A stretch of DNA of 64,000 bases from Whitmania pigra. Taxonomy: Eukaryota; Annelida; Clitellata; Hirudinida; Haemopidae. The stretch lies in assembly GCA_021613335.1 (NCBI GenBank), contig JAJTWR010000021.1, forward strand, positions 2,872,001-2,936,000. The letters are read 5' to 3'. Shown piece by piece: positions 54,520 through 64,000 of this stretch (within the stretch, counting starts at the first letter, position 1; the number at the start of each line of letters is the position of its first letter). Below the pieces are notes generated by a model. That model saw nothing but the letters and a program-made list of their open reading frames with translations, did no database searches and was not told the DNA's origin. The position numbers and the translations under genes were made by a program.

Positions 54520-54798
54520 ATGGCCAGCATCTGCCTCCGCTCGATGGTTTTTAGTGGAGGAAGGTGCGATATGAAGGCGTTCCCATGCCCGACTTCCTCA
54601 GAAGAAAAAAGTAGCCAGGTTGTGTGCTTGTTTTTGGAATTAGCATTTACAAATATCTTGATATTATATATACGTCATGATCATTTGAAATTTTTTAACG
54701 TCTTCGTGATTTTCGTTTTCAACATTGCTCTTATGTTTTATGGAGCAATGCATTTGGCATTATCTGTTAAATGCGAGTGTTTTATAAAAGAATATTAG
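54520..54798 (+). CDS. unrecognised frame with two hydrophobic segments
   Basis: From the ATG at 54520, about 92 codons include QVVCLFLELAFTNILILYI and FFNVFVIFVFNIALMFYG, both long enough to span a membrane. A TGGCCAG acceptor-like site precedes CATCTGCC at 54529. It starts eight bases after the hAT target duplication. It could be an exon of an unknown gene; no homology recognised. Confidence 0.3.
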   Translation: MASICLRSMVFSGGRCDMKAFPCPTSSEEKSSQVVCLFLELAFTNILILYIRHDHLKFFNVFVIFVFNIALMFYGAMHLALSVKCECFIKEY

Positions 54799-54799
54799 T

Positions 54800-57700
54800 T
54801 CATGTAAGTAATAAATTAATCAAATAATTTAATTAGTTTTAGGAACATTTTTTAATAAAGTTTACAGAACATAACATGCAACATGCAAACAAATTACCAG
54901 GTAAATATAATTTTTGCTTAACTTTTACGACTTTAGCAATTGGTCTCTTTGTATCCGCAAACGACCAAAAACATTGAAAAGGCTTCTATTTATATCCTTT
55001 GTTCGGACATTATTTATGTAGTGGAGCACTGACCCGCATTGTTTACTATGCAGTTTCCGTCGCTCATTGTGGTATCTGACGGTCTGCTGATTTGGGGATT
55101 AGTCATGTTTTCTCACATTAAATTGTAATTATATTTTACGAGAGGTAGGTGTGCGGTTCGCATTATTATAAAATCTCTTTTGCAATTGATATCCATGAAA
55201 TTATTAACATTGATATGAATTCTGCATGTTGAAAAACTAAGCCATCATTTAATAAATCAAGTAAATATTCTGAGTTACTAATTAAATTCTGTTATCTCAA
55301 TTTGGAGTTTCAGGGATCATTAATATGACTTACTGTGTAGTAAAACTTATTATTTAGGTACATAACTTATTGTAAATGTGCTGTCATACCAGCTTAACTA
55401 GCATTGTTTAAGGCTGATAAATTAATTTTACACTATTGTAAGATCAAGACAAGCGATTATTTATTGGCTGAGGTTTTTCAATATTCAAAATTTTGAAGTA
55501 ATTTATGGTTGTGTGTTGTCTGATTCCATTTGTGTGCTTTATAACATTTTGTTGAAAAAACATTAAGGAATCTGATACTGTTAGGAGACTGATAATCAAA
55601 TAGATTATGATGATGATAGTTAATTATTATAGTGTATCATCTAACATTTAATTTTATAATGTATCATCACATAACAGTGTTCTTGAAAAGCTGTGTTTTC
55701 AGGTCTTAGGGTTGGGCGAGGTGAGGGAAGATGTTCTAGATAGCTAGGTAGGCATAAAGGTGGGCAGGGAAACCTGGAGGTTGAGAGATGGGAATTTGGG
55801 TGGTGCAGATTTTTGCAACCTTATAATTGTGACAATTATATGTATATTTCTACCAGATTATTTTCAACAAATTTTACTCTGTTCTTTATTTTCATTTAAT
55901 TAGTATTGTATGTTATTGGGTTCTTCTATTTTGCCAATACAATTGGGTGGTTCAATTAGAGGGTTAAATTTTTTGGAATCTTTTGGTTTAATTTGATTAT
56001 TAGGCTTTCTCCATTGATTAATGGTTGCTTACTAATTCTAATTTAAAACTAAATAAAGGTGGATGGTGAAAGATGAGTGAATATAGTCACAAATTGTGGC
56101 TGTGAGTGAGGTGTTAAAGATTTGCTGTTGGGAGTGTTCTGAGACATCTTGAATGCATATTATATATATAAATGATAACAGTAAAGCTGAAGATGATATG
56201 GTGCTGAATTGCTGAATATGAATGGTTGGCCAATGACTTTAATCCAAATGGCATTATTATCCCTGAAATAGTAAAGGATGGGCTTTGAATATTTTTATTG
56301 ATCTGGATTACATAAAAATGTGGTCATGGATTAATTTCTATCATTTTATGCAACATAATAATTTTGATAAAGTAGCATATGCTATGGATTTCACAATTAC
56401 TGGATATATACTTGGTTTTAATAAACATTTTTAATTGATGTCCAAATGGAGATGTTGGCTTTTTCCTTGGCTATTATCTGAATAGGTTAAAAAACCTGTT
56501 ACATTTATATATTAGATTTAAAGAGTTTAAGAATTTGCTTATAATTATTATTATTATTGTTATTATTATTATTGTTATTTAGCACATGCTAGATGTAATT
56601 GCTAATGTTAAAATGCTCAATAAACTTAATTTAAGAGAATGAATTATTTGCTTGGGCATAAAGGAAATTTAACTTTCACACTATTTGATTGGTTTATGTC
56701 AGTTGGAATATTAGAACAGTAGAACCTCTATAGAAAGAACATATCTATAATGAAAAATTCATTATAAAAAAACTGCTTTACAGTCCTTGGCAAATCTCTA
56801 TACTTTCTGTGTTAAAATATTCTTAATAATAAATTTTCTCAATAACCAATCAACAAAAAGCATTTTGGACCCTGCATTGTTCAAACTATATTGAAAAAAT
56901 TTGAATTTTTGTTTCTTTGTAAAATCTTAAAATTTTATAAAATTTTAAATTTCTATCTTATGAAAAAATAGATAAATTCTTTTATTTACCTTGTTTACTG
57001 TTAAGAAACTTTTCAGTTTTTTTTTAAAAACAACTTTTACAAATTATTATAAATCAAAAATAAAAGAAACAATAGAGAGTAGATAGCCAAAAACAAACAG
57101 GCAGATTAATAACTCGTGGATAAGCCTTAAGGAAGTTCACTTTCTAACTTTGATATTTTGGTTTTAAGACATGTTATAATTTTAGCAATAACGTTGGTCC
57201 GGATAAATAAAAAGAAAGAAACATTGATTTAAAAACAAAAGTCAACTTTTTAAGTGATGTTGAACAAATTGAAAAAATATGTGTTGGTAGTCAGAACTAG
57301 GGGTAACATTACTAAAAAGTGTAAAATCAAACCAACACTTTCTAGCATCATTAAAACTAAAGAAAAAATTATAAAGGCTGCATAAAGTAGGCTTAAATTT
57401 AAACAAAAATTACAGACATAGCCAGATTCTAATGTTTTAATTTTGTGAAAACAATGTTCATGTTATTAAAATTCTTAAAATTGAATGTGAAATAAATGTT
57501 AAAACTTGAAATAATCAAAAGTTTGGTTTTTATCAAAATCTAAATCAATTTTTGTATTCTAGCTTAACGAAGTGGACCTCCATATTATAAAATTTTCTAT
57601 AAAACAATTTTGTTGGTACCTTGGGATTTCGTTATAGAAAGTCATTAGTATACATTCAAGTATGTAATATAAGCTTGCTGGCAAATTGTTATTAATGATG

Positions 57701-57830
57701 ACAAATTAAGATTTAACTTTAATTTAAGATGCCATTATAGACTAGCTAAAGAAACTTATCACAATTTTGTTAATCTGTTAATGATTATTAAGTTATTTAT
57801 TGTATGTGTTTATTAAAGACTTGATTTCAG
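54800..57830. other. 5' region of the homeobox gene
   Basis: About 3 kb without a transposon that I recognise and with no long frame, upstream of the first coding exon, which begins at a splice acceptor; the 5' UTR exon and promoter should lie here. A candidate 5' exon end is ACGAGAG|GTAGGT at about 55145, next to a less AT-rich patch (55030-55150). This is inference only. Confidence 0.35.
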
Positions 57831-60800
57831 AATCCTGAATGTCTTCAGCCAGTGTCCATTCAAGCACACCGCTTTACACAGTAGAACAGCTAGAGCTGAT
57901 AAGAAGATTAAAAAACAGTGGCATCAACAAAGATGATATTATTTCCGCATTTGATTCCTTTGAAAAAGTTGACAAGGACCTAGGTCCTGTCTATAACATC
58001 CCTGTAGCACTGGTTCTTATTTTATAAATATTTTGTTAACTTCAACAAAAGATAAGAATGCTCAATTATTCTATTTTACTGTAATTAGGCTCTTCAAGCT
58101 CAGGCACTACAGTTAATGGCTTTCAACTTGGGAGGTACATCAAGTCTGTCAACCAGCTCTGCCAGTCAGTTACCTGCTCTAAAGTCAAGTATTTCATCCC
58201 AGTCAACCCAGATTCCTGTGCCACTTAGTATTCCAAAATTAAACATTCAACCATCAGAAAATTCATCAGTTGAAATCTTCAGCAATTCCTTTAGCAAGAG
58301 CTTCATATCACAAGATGCAGAAGTTGATACCAAAGATTTTCTTGATTTTGTCAGGTAAACAAAGTTATACAAAATTTATTTATGGTATGCAGATGGATTA
58401 GGTAAAAAGAGGCAGTGTTGTCATATGCAACCCATCCTGCACCACCAGGGAGCACCCTTGGATGGCAGCACTTTATATGTGGCTTGGCAATATAGTGCAT
58501 TCACATCTTGCAAACAGAGGCAATAAAATCCAAGATGTCTGAAAAAGATGTCTCTGTAGTCCCAAATGAGGAGGGGGAGAATGACCATCAATAGACTCAA
58601 TGGATATCAACCTTGTTTCAAATGGACTTCCAATTCTGATTATTGCCTTCATCAGTGTCTAAGATGTTGATCATTGTTGAAATTTAAACAATTTTTTTAA
58701 GCTTTCTAATAAAACTGTATGTGGCATAACTAAATTAATCTCATGAGACTGTCATTCATTGCTGGTAAGAGCTGGTGTCACCACAGTTGAGATTTGGTTT
58801 TTATGAGAATGAAAATGTCTTGAAAGATTGGGAGAGCACACTGTCACTGAGTGATTTATTAAACAATTTGACGAGAAATGGGGCACAGCTTTTTTTAAAG
58901 CCATGTTGGTATCGAATTGAAAGAGCACTGCTTATTTGGGAGAGAATTGATGAAACAGAGAACCTTGTCTAGACCAACAGGAGAGAAGCTAATCAAAGGT
59001 GGGCCTAAGTGTGTGTTGAAGGCTGACAATCAGCTGTTGAAGCTCTTATGTTGTTGAGTTTGTGAAAAAAACTGTAACAATTGTTCAGCATTAAATTGGT
59101 AGCAATACTTCCTCTAGATATAACCATATTGTTGGAAGACCACAATTCATGACAAGAACCTAGCCCTCCATTTATCCTATCTCCAGAAACTCACTAGTTT
59201 ACGTTGGGAGAGTTTTCTATAAGTGCTGATGTGAAATATCACTGTCCTTGGATGTCTTCAAGGTGACATGTCTGCCTTTTTGCCTCATGGCAGTTTTTAT
59301 CAAACCATGGATCTGAAGGACAAATTCTGACCAATATCTGAGGTATTGATTTATCAAGAATAGATCTCACCTCAGTTTCGTACATAGTCACAGGACCGTC
59401 AACATAACGAACATCGTAGCTAAAAGTGGTAAGATAGAGCCTCAAGGAAGTCTTTCAAGTTGAAATTCCTCCAAAGTCATTGCAAGTAAGTTCTATAAAT
59501 GGGAAGGAGTCACAACAACGTCTGGCAGCAGATGATCAAAGAGGCCAATTTTCAACATCTGGATCACTGACACCGGAGATGCCGAGTGTATTGTAACGAC
59601 ATTTAGAATTACTCCCCTTTTATGGATTGATCGATCATTGCATTGAATGAAGCCGTGGTCGGAAAAGACCAATCAAAGTATGGAGATCTTCAGCACAGTC
59701 AATTCTAATGCTGAAATTTCCATAGACAATGACATGCTCTCTCAGAATACCCACTCTGTCCAGTAGGTCTGAGAACTCATTGAAGAGGCAATCATGAATA
59801 GCTCCAGTCCTATAGATGATTATTATTGTAATTAATGTGGTGCTTGAGAATTATTGAAAATGTGATTCTGCCTGAGACATGTTCAAATGAGGTCAGCGAT
59901 GCTCTGAGCTGCATCCTGATACCCTGGCACCGTTATTATAAAGGAGGGTGACGTGGTTAGTTCTGGGTCTTCCTCTGTGGATAACAGAAAAACCTTTGGA
60001 ATGTAATGTGATAGTCATTGAGTCAGAAACACATCTCAGTTAGCAAAAGGATGTCAATCAGCTCTCAAGTGAAGGAGATCTTCGATTTTGTTGTTGAGTG
60101 AGCAGACAGAAAGTTGAATTTTTCCTAACTGATTTGTCGGTTTTCATCTTATTTCAGGATGTTCTGGTGGCATCTTCCAAATGTATTTTTGAGACATTCA
60201 AATGTATTTGTTGATGTTTATTTACATTTTAATTTAGAGTTTATATTACATGACATATGATATTTCTAAGTGATTGTTAAATAAGGTGTAGACATTTAAT
60301 TTAAGAATGTCTGCACTAAATTAGTAGAATCTAACCAATAGTTTTTGTTTTTTGTGAAGCCAAGGCGATGCTGCATGTTGCGAGGAAATTAGGGCATTTG
60401 CAGCCAAACATAACATAAAACAACAACAGATTGCCACTTTAGCAGGTTCTAATTTAGTTTTTGAGTTTGTTTTTTTAAATATTTATTCACTATTTTGTTT
60501 TTTATTAAGGTATTTGTCAGTCATATGTAAGCAGATACATGAAAGGTGATATTTATGACATGTCAGAACGAAGTCGGAGGGCAATCCAGAAATGGTACTT
60601 GTTATATCGTAAAAATCCTGCCTCTATTGGTGTGTTTTCAGCCTCTTTATTTTTGGAATTATTCTTCAATTTACAAGAATCATATTTAACATTTCCAAGA
60701 TGGCTTACTCTGCTCTGAAACAGGTATTGCAGCCAATGCAGCTATGCATATCATGAATTCCAATTCCAATGGAAATCTTGTTAAAAAATTGATAAATCCA

Positions 60801-63733
60801 GCCTCCATAGATCTCTCAGATTTATCATCCCAAGAAGTTTCCTTCCCAAGAAGAGAAAGATTTGTTTTTAGACCTAATCACCTTGAGATTTTAGAGAAAT
60901 ATTTTCAAGACAACAATTATCCCTCATATGAGACTCGTGAAGAAATTGCCCAGGCTTGTAATGTAGTTACAGAAACTGCAGGTTAAATTTCTAATCATGA
61001 GTGTTTAAAAAAAAGTGAAGTAAATCTAAAAGCTAATTACAGTATTTTATGTTCTTATTGTGATATCTAAAACACCATTAATCATGGCAATAGTTTTGAA
61101 ACTGACAATTCTATGACCTGGTGTGCAGTCTGGCCAAATGGGTTGCATGCCTGCATAAGGTAATGAAAACGGTCATTATGCGTCGTGTTCGCAACCCAGC
61201 CTGCACTGCCAGGATAGTGGTGCTATGTAAATGTAGATCGAGTAAGAAGTGCCTTGATTTGTTATCCAGATACATAAGGCACTTATCAGATCAGCTAATC
61301 AGCAAAGCAAAGAAGGGGACAGGCCATCCTCAGTGGTTAAACTGGTATTCATTTTTAGCTAGCCTTGTGCAATCTTTTAAGACCAACTGAGATTTGGCTC
61401 TTTAGTTCTTGTGCTGGAATGTTACTTCTGCTTGGGCAATAGGGTGGAAACTCACAGTGTCTTTAAGCTTGCTAGTTAAATTTTTCTCAATGTTTAAATT
61501 TTCTATTTTCTTCAACCTTTCTTTGAAAACTATTATTATTGAAAAATTAAAATCAGATTACAAATCGGCCATTAAAGATGGAAAAAGAGGATAGCAGTAA
61601 TGGTAACAGTTGTAACGCTTGAAACCCAGACTGCACTTTCTGCATAAATTAAGTACATTTACAGTAAATTTTTCTTTTGTTGGGGAGAGTCTATTTGCAA
61701 TCCCAATCTGACTTGATTTGCTTCTTGTCAGTCTTTACTATTTTGGTATCTTTTGTTATATTTAATGTATGCTCCTTTTGTAAGATATATAAAAACTTGA
61801 TGGACAAAAATACTTAGAAATACTTTAAATAAATATCCAGGAAATTAATTAAATGAAATTTGAAAATATTTAAGTAAGGTAAATATTACATTTATATTAT
61901 TTAGAAGCCATATTATTAACGTCTTTCTTTTAACCATTATAATTAAGGCTAGTAATTGTGGCAATTAATTGGGTTTTTTAAATCATTTCTCATTTTTAAC
62001 TATTATCAATTTCCAGAAAATATAGTTTCAACTGTTAAAAAAAATCATTCATATTCAGCCTGACATATTGCTGCAGATAATGAAATATCGCTTGGTGGTG
62101 TATGTCGAAAAATTGTAGTGTCACCATCGCGTAATGTGTTCTAACAAGGTTGAACAGTATTTTCGTGATGAGGGGAGTGTGCTGAAGGCAGAGAAGCAAT
62201 AACTATCTACATGTCGTAGGAATGGTCAATATTGATGCAAGTGTAGACTGAAACTGAAGCAAACCAATCCTTTGAAAGCTGTATAAGTGGCTGGCTGAAG
62301 CAATTATAAATATATGCCAATGCTAATAAGAATCTCAGGTTATGTTTTGTTTATAAATTTAAACTCATTAATTTGATATCCAATTTGGCATCCCTCTGCA
62401 TGGTCTGTGGGTTGGCCACTGGCTCATGATTTGCATAGTTGGTTATTTGATGGCATTTGAGTGGGGAAACACCAAATTTTAGTTCACATATCTTAAATTT
62501 GTTAACCACAGATGTTTTTGTTTTATTCAAATTTAATGTTAAGTTAATTGTTAGTTTTACAAAAGTTAACTATTAAAACAAATTAACTGTCCTAAGCCCT
62601 AGTCTTAATGCTTGTTTCTAGAATTTATTGCAAAGTTATGAATGTATGTACAACATTTATAGAAACACTGTTGATACAAATAACATTTTAATTGTGTCTA
62701 ATAAATAAACATCCAAATATTGGTTCATTCAAAATTGAGCATGATGAATGGTGCTTGTGAAGATATATCAATCACCATATGCATAAATACTGAATTTTAA
62801 GAAATGTTTGTCTATTTTAGCTGGTAGAGAACTAACTGAAAGAGAAAAAGTCACAGCACAGATTATATCCAACTGGTTTGCCAATAAAAGAAAGGAATTG
62901 AAAAAACTGGCTAGAGAAGGTACCTTTAAACATCATGGATTCATTTCTTGGATTTTAATAATTATTCCGGAAAATGTATCACTAAATATTTTTGACTGAA
63001 TAATCATAGATTAGAAGGTTATTCTGTTTATGTTTCTTTTATGGGGACAAATGTTAAGCTGTTCAATTATGATTTATTGGAAAAATTGCACATAATTAGC
63101 TCTGGGGTAGGACTTTAGATAGATAAAGAAATTTGTTGGCTTCGAGTGATGCATTCCTGCACAAGTCTGTCAAAAGCAACAGTTGTGTTTGTGACCTTGC
63201 CAATGTCATGAGACCTTAGCCCTTGGTAAGCAGCAATGCTTTGATTATTGTGTCTACATGGCATGTGCAGATGCACTCAAAAGATTAAATCAAATCACAC
63301 GTAAGCACATTGCAGATAGAGATGAAACTAAACATCATTTTGCTCAAACAAAATATTTGTGCCATAATTATTGGAGGGAATTCTATTTTCAGAGGGTCTT
63401 CTAGATATCAGCTCCGTACCCTCCAGACCAAGAGGTCATCCATCAAGACTCTACTCAGACCTTGCTCTCATGCAACATTTAAAGAGCAATGATTTGACAA
63501 ACAGTGTCGTCACAAGTAGTGTTATGCAATCACCTGAAAGTTCTTCTCAAGATGATGGTAGTAGTCCAGAGGACAAAAATTCACAAATTGAGTCTGACAA
63601 AAAATCTAGACAGATCATGATATCTGATGGAGAAATTTGGCCCACGGATAAACCAGATAAAACGCCACCTCTGCTTGGTCTTGCAACTAAAACAGAAAAC
63701 TTTTTAGAAGCTTCTTCACCTTCCATATTCTGA
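57831..63733 (+). CDS. HMBOX1: HMBOX1-type homeobox transcription factor, 7 coding exons
   Basis: Exons 57831-58003 (ATG 57839), 58089-58354, 60360-60445, 60510-60629, 60724-60981, 62821-62919 and 63393-63733 (TGA) join in frame to 444 residues; every junction phase agrees. Residues 14-45 (TVEQLELIRRLKNSGINKDD) form the HNF1/HMBOX N-terminal dimerisation-like motif. About 148-212 form a POU-specific-like domain (EEIRAFAAKHNIKQQQIATL, then ICQSYVSRYMKGD and RRAIQKWYLLYRKNP). About 254-330 form an atypical homeodomain with extra residues before helix 3 (RRERFVFRPNHLEILEKYF, YETREEIAQACNVV, IISNWFANKRKELKKL). The C-terminus is Ser/acidic. HMBOX1 binds DNA, including telomeric repeats in vertebrates; HNF1 is the alternative, but QDNNYPSYETREEIAQACN favours HMBOX1. 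The first donor (CCT|GTAGCA) is weak. Intron 2 holds a SINE and a LINE piece, intron 5 a SINE. The 5' UTR exon is not identified. Confidence 0.9.
58420..58500 (+). repeat. SINE family B, partial, in HMBOX1 intron 2
   Basis: CAACCCATCCTGCACCACCA followed by GGGAGCACCC matches the body of the family B SINE at 20.66-20.81 kb. Only the middle is kept. Confidence 0.5.
59100..60135 (-). pseudogene. LINE AP-endonuclease in HMBOX1 intron 2
   Basis: Minus sense: NNKIEDLLHLRAD, then TLHSKGFSVIHRGRP (start of an APE domain), RGVILNVVTIHSASP with VSVIQMLKIGLFDHLLPD (its end; the family has SDHxLL), and at 59445-59239 EVRSILDKSIPQ with PSDPWFDKNCHEAKRQ, the EN-RT linker. The RT is absent. Antisense to the host gene. 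The family is close to I/jockey-type LINEs. Confidence 0.65.
61121..61290 (+). repeat. SINE family B copy in HMBOX1 intron 5
   Basis: GTGTGCAGTCTGGCCAAATG (A-box-like), GTGTTCGCAACCC (B box), then AGCCTGCACTGCCAGGATAG and a body ending near TTATCCAGATACATAAGG. Same order as 20.66-20.81 kb in the other orientation. Confidence 0.65.
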
Positions 63734-64000
63734 TCTTAAAAGAAAACAATTTGCTTTTCAATTTCATTGTCTATAAAATACAGTTAATGTTAGTACAAAA
63801 TACACTGCTGAAGCACAGTTTTTAAGAGTTTTCTAATGAAATTCTAGTCATTCTAGTCTATGTTTTAGATGTTCTAAATGTTTTTACCAATTTATATTGC
63901 AAGTTTATTTTGTTCTATAATTTATTTTCTTAAGTTTTAAATATTTGAAGAGCAGGTTTTCAAGTAAATTTTTAGAGTTGAGTAAGTGGTATCACCTTTG
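63734..64000 (+). other. probable 3' UTR of the homeobox gene
   Basis: Follows the stop codon. No canonical AATAAA is seen before the window ends, so the poly(A) site is probably outside. Confidence 0.5.

Noticed and set aside
1..64000. CRISPR arrays, operons or ribosome binding sites
   Set aside because: The window has spliced eukaryotic genes and animal transposons; repeats here are tandem or dispersed without CRISPR-like spacing.

Overview
The window is metazoan nuclear DNA, AT-rich and gene-poor. The reasons are spliced genes with GT-AG introns (several of only 54-85 bp), AATAAA signals, animal-specific gene families and a crowd of animal transposons (hAT, Tc1/mariner, pogo, Merlin, Helitron, several LINE clades, tRNA-derived SINEs). 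I cannot resolve the phylum; a non-vertebrate is likely. Most long open frames are fragments of dead transposons or pure microsatellite. Two of the four genes I can reconstruct are built only from short exons.

Genes. (1) Minus strand, about 5176 down to 4582: a four-exon gene for a small protein with an N-terminal membrane segment and a coiled coil, not recognised. (2) Plus strand, 22013-27630: a four-exon MARVEL-domain (CMTM/plasmolipin-like) tetraspanning protein whose last intron of 4.9 kb is filled with nested transposons. (3) Plus strand, 35131-36555: a type II membrane-anchored FkbM-family methyltransferase in three exons. (4) Plus strand, 57831-63733: a complete seven-coding-exon HMBOX1-type homeobox gene (HNF1-like N-terminal motif, POU-specific-like domain, atypical homeodomain) that reads in frame to 444 residues. 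Nothing suggests these genes act in one pathway.

Layout. 1-4.2 kb: LINE, Tc1 and hAT debris. 4.5-5.2 kb: the coiled-coil gene. 5.5-11.4 kb: DNA elements, a SINE, an L2/CR1-like LINE and a 1.15 kb TTA/GGA microsatellite. 13.3-17.5 and 29.7-34.9 kb: two diverged copies of one large repeat with terminal inverted repeats; the second copy carries a probable solo LTR, a Merlin element broken by a hAT, another hAT remnant and a palindrome with 364 bp arms. 17.9-21.4 kb: R2/NeSL-like and other LINE pieces, SINE and MITE copies. 22-27.6 kb: the MARVEL gene. 35-36.6 kb: the methyltransferase. 37.6-41.5 kb: a dead LINE reverse transcriptase and a rearranged Helitron. 43.1-46.4 kb: a hAT holding a degenerate 18S rRNA piece that is itself split by a ZBED5-like hAT. 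47.1-50.1 kb: a pogo-type element. 51.1-54.5 kb: a hAT holding a SINE and a LINE. 57.8-64 kb: the homeobox gene.

The most interesting pattern is a set of about 50 bp insertions, several flanked by clean 10-13 bp target-site duplications, that consist of little more than a 3' hairpin-plus-tail. Longer tRNA-derived SINEs and a 5'-truncated LINE in the same window carry the same tail. The outer pair of the hairpin stem differs in a compensating way between subfamilies, which points to one shared recognition structure used for retroposition.
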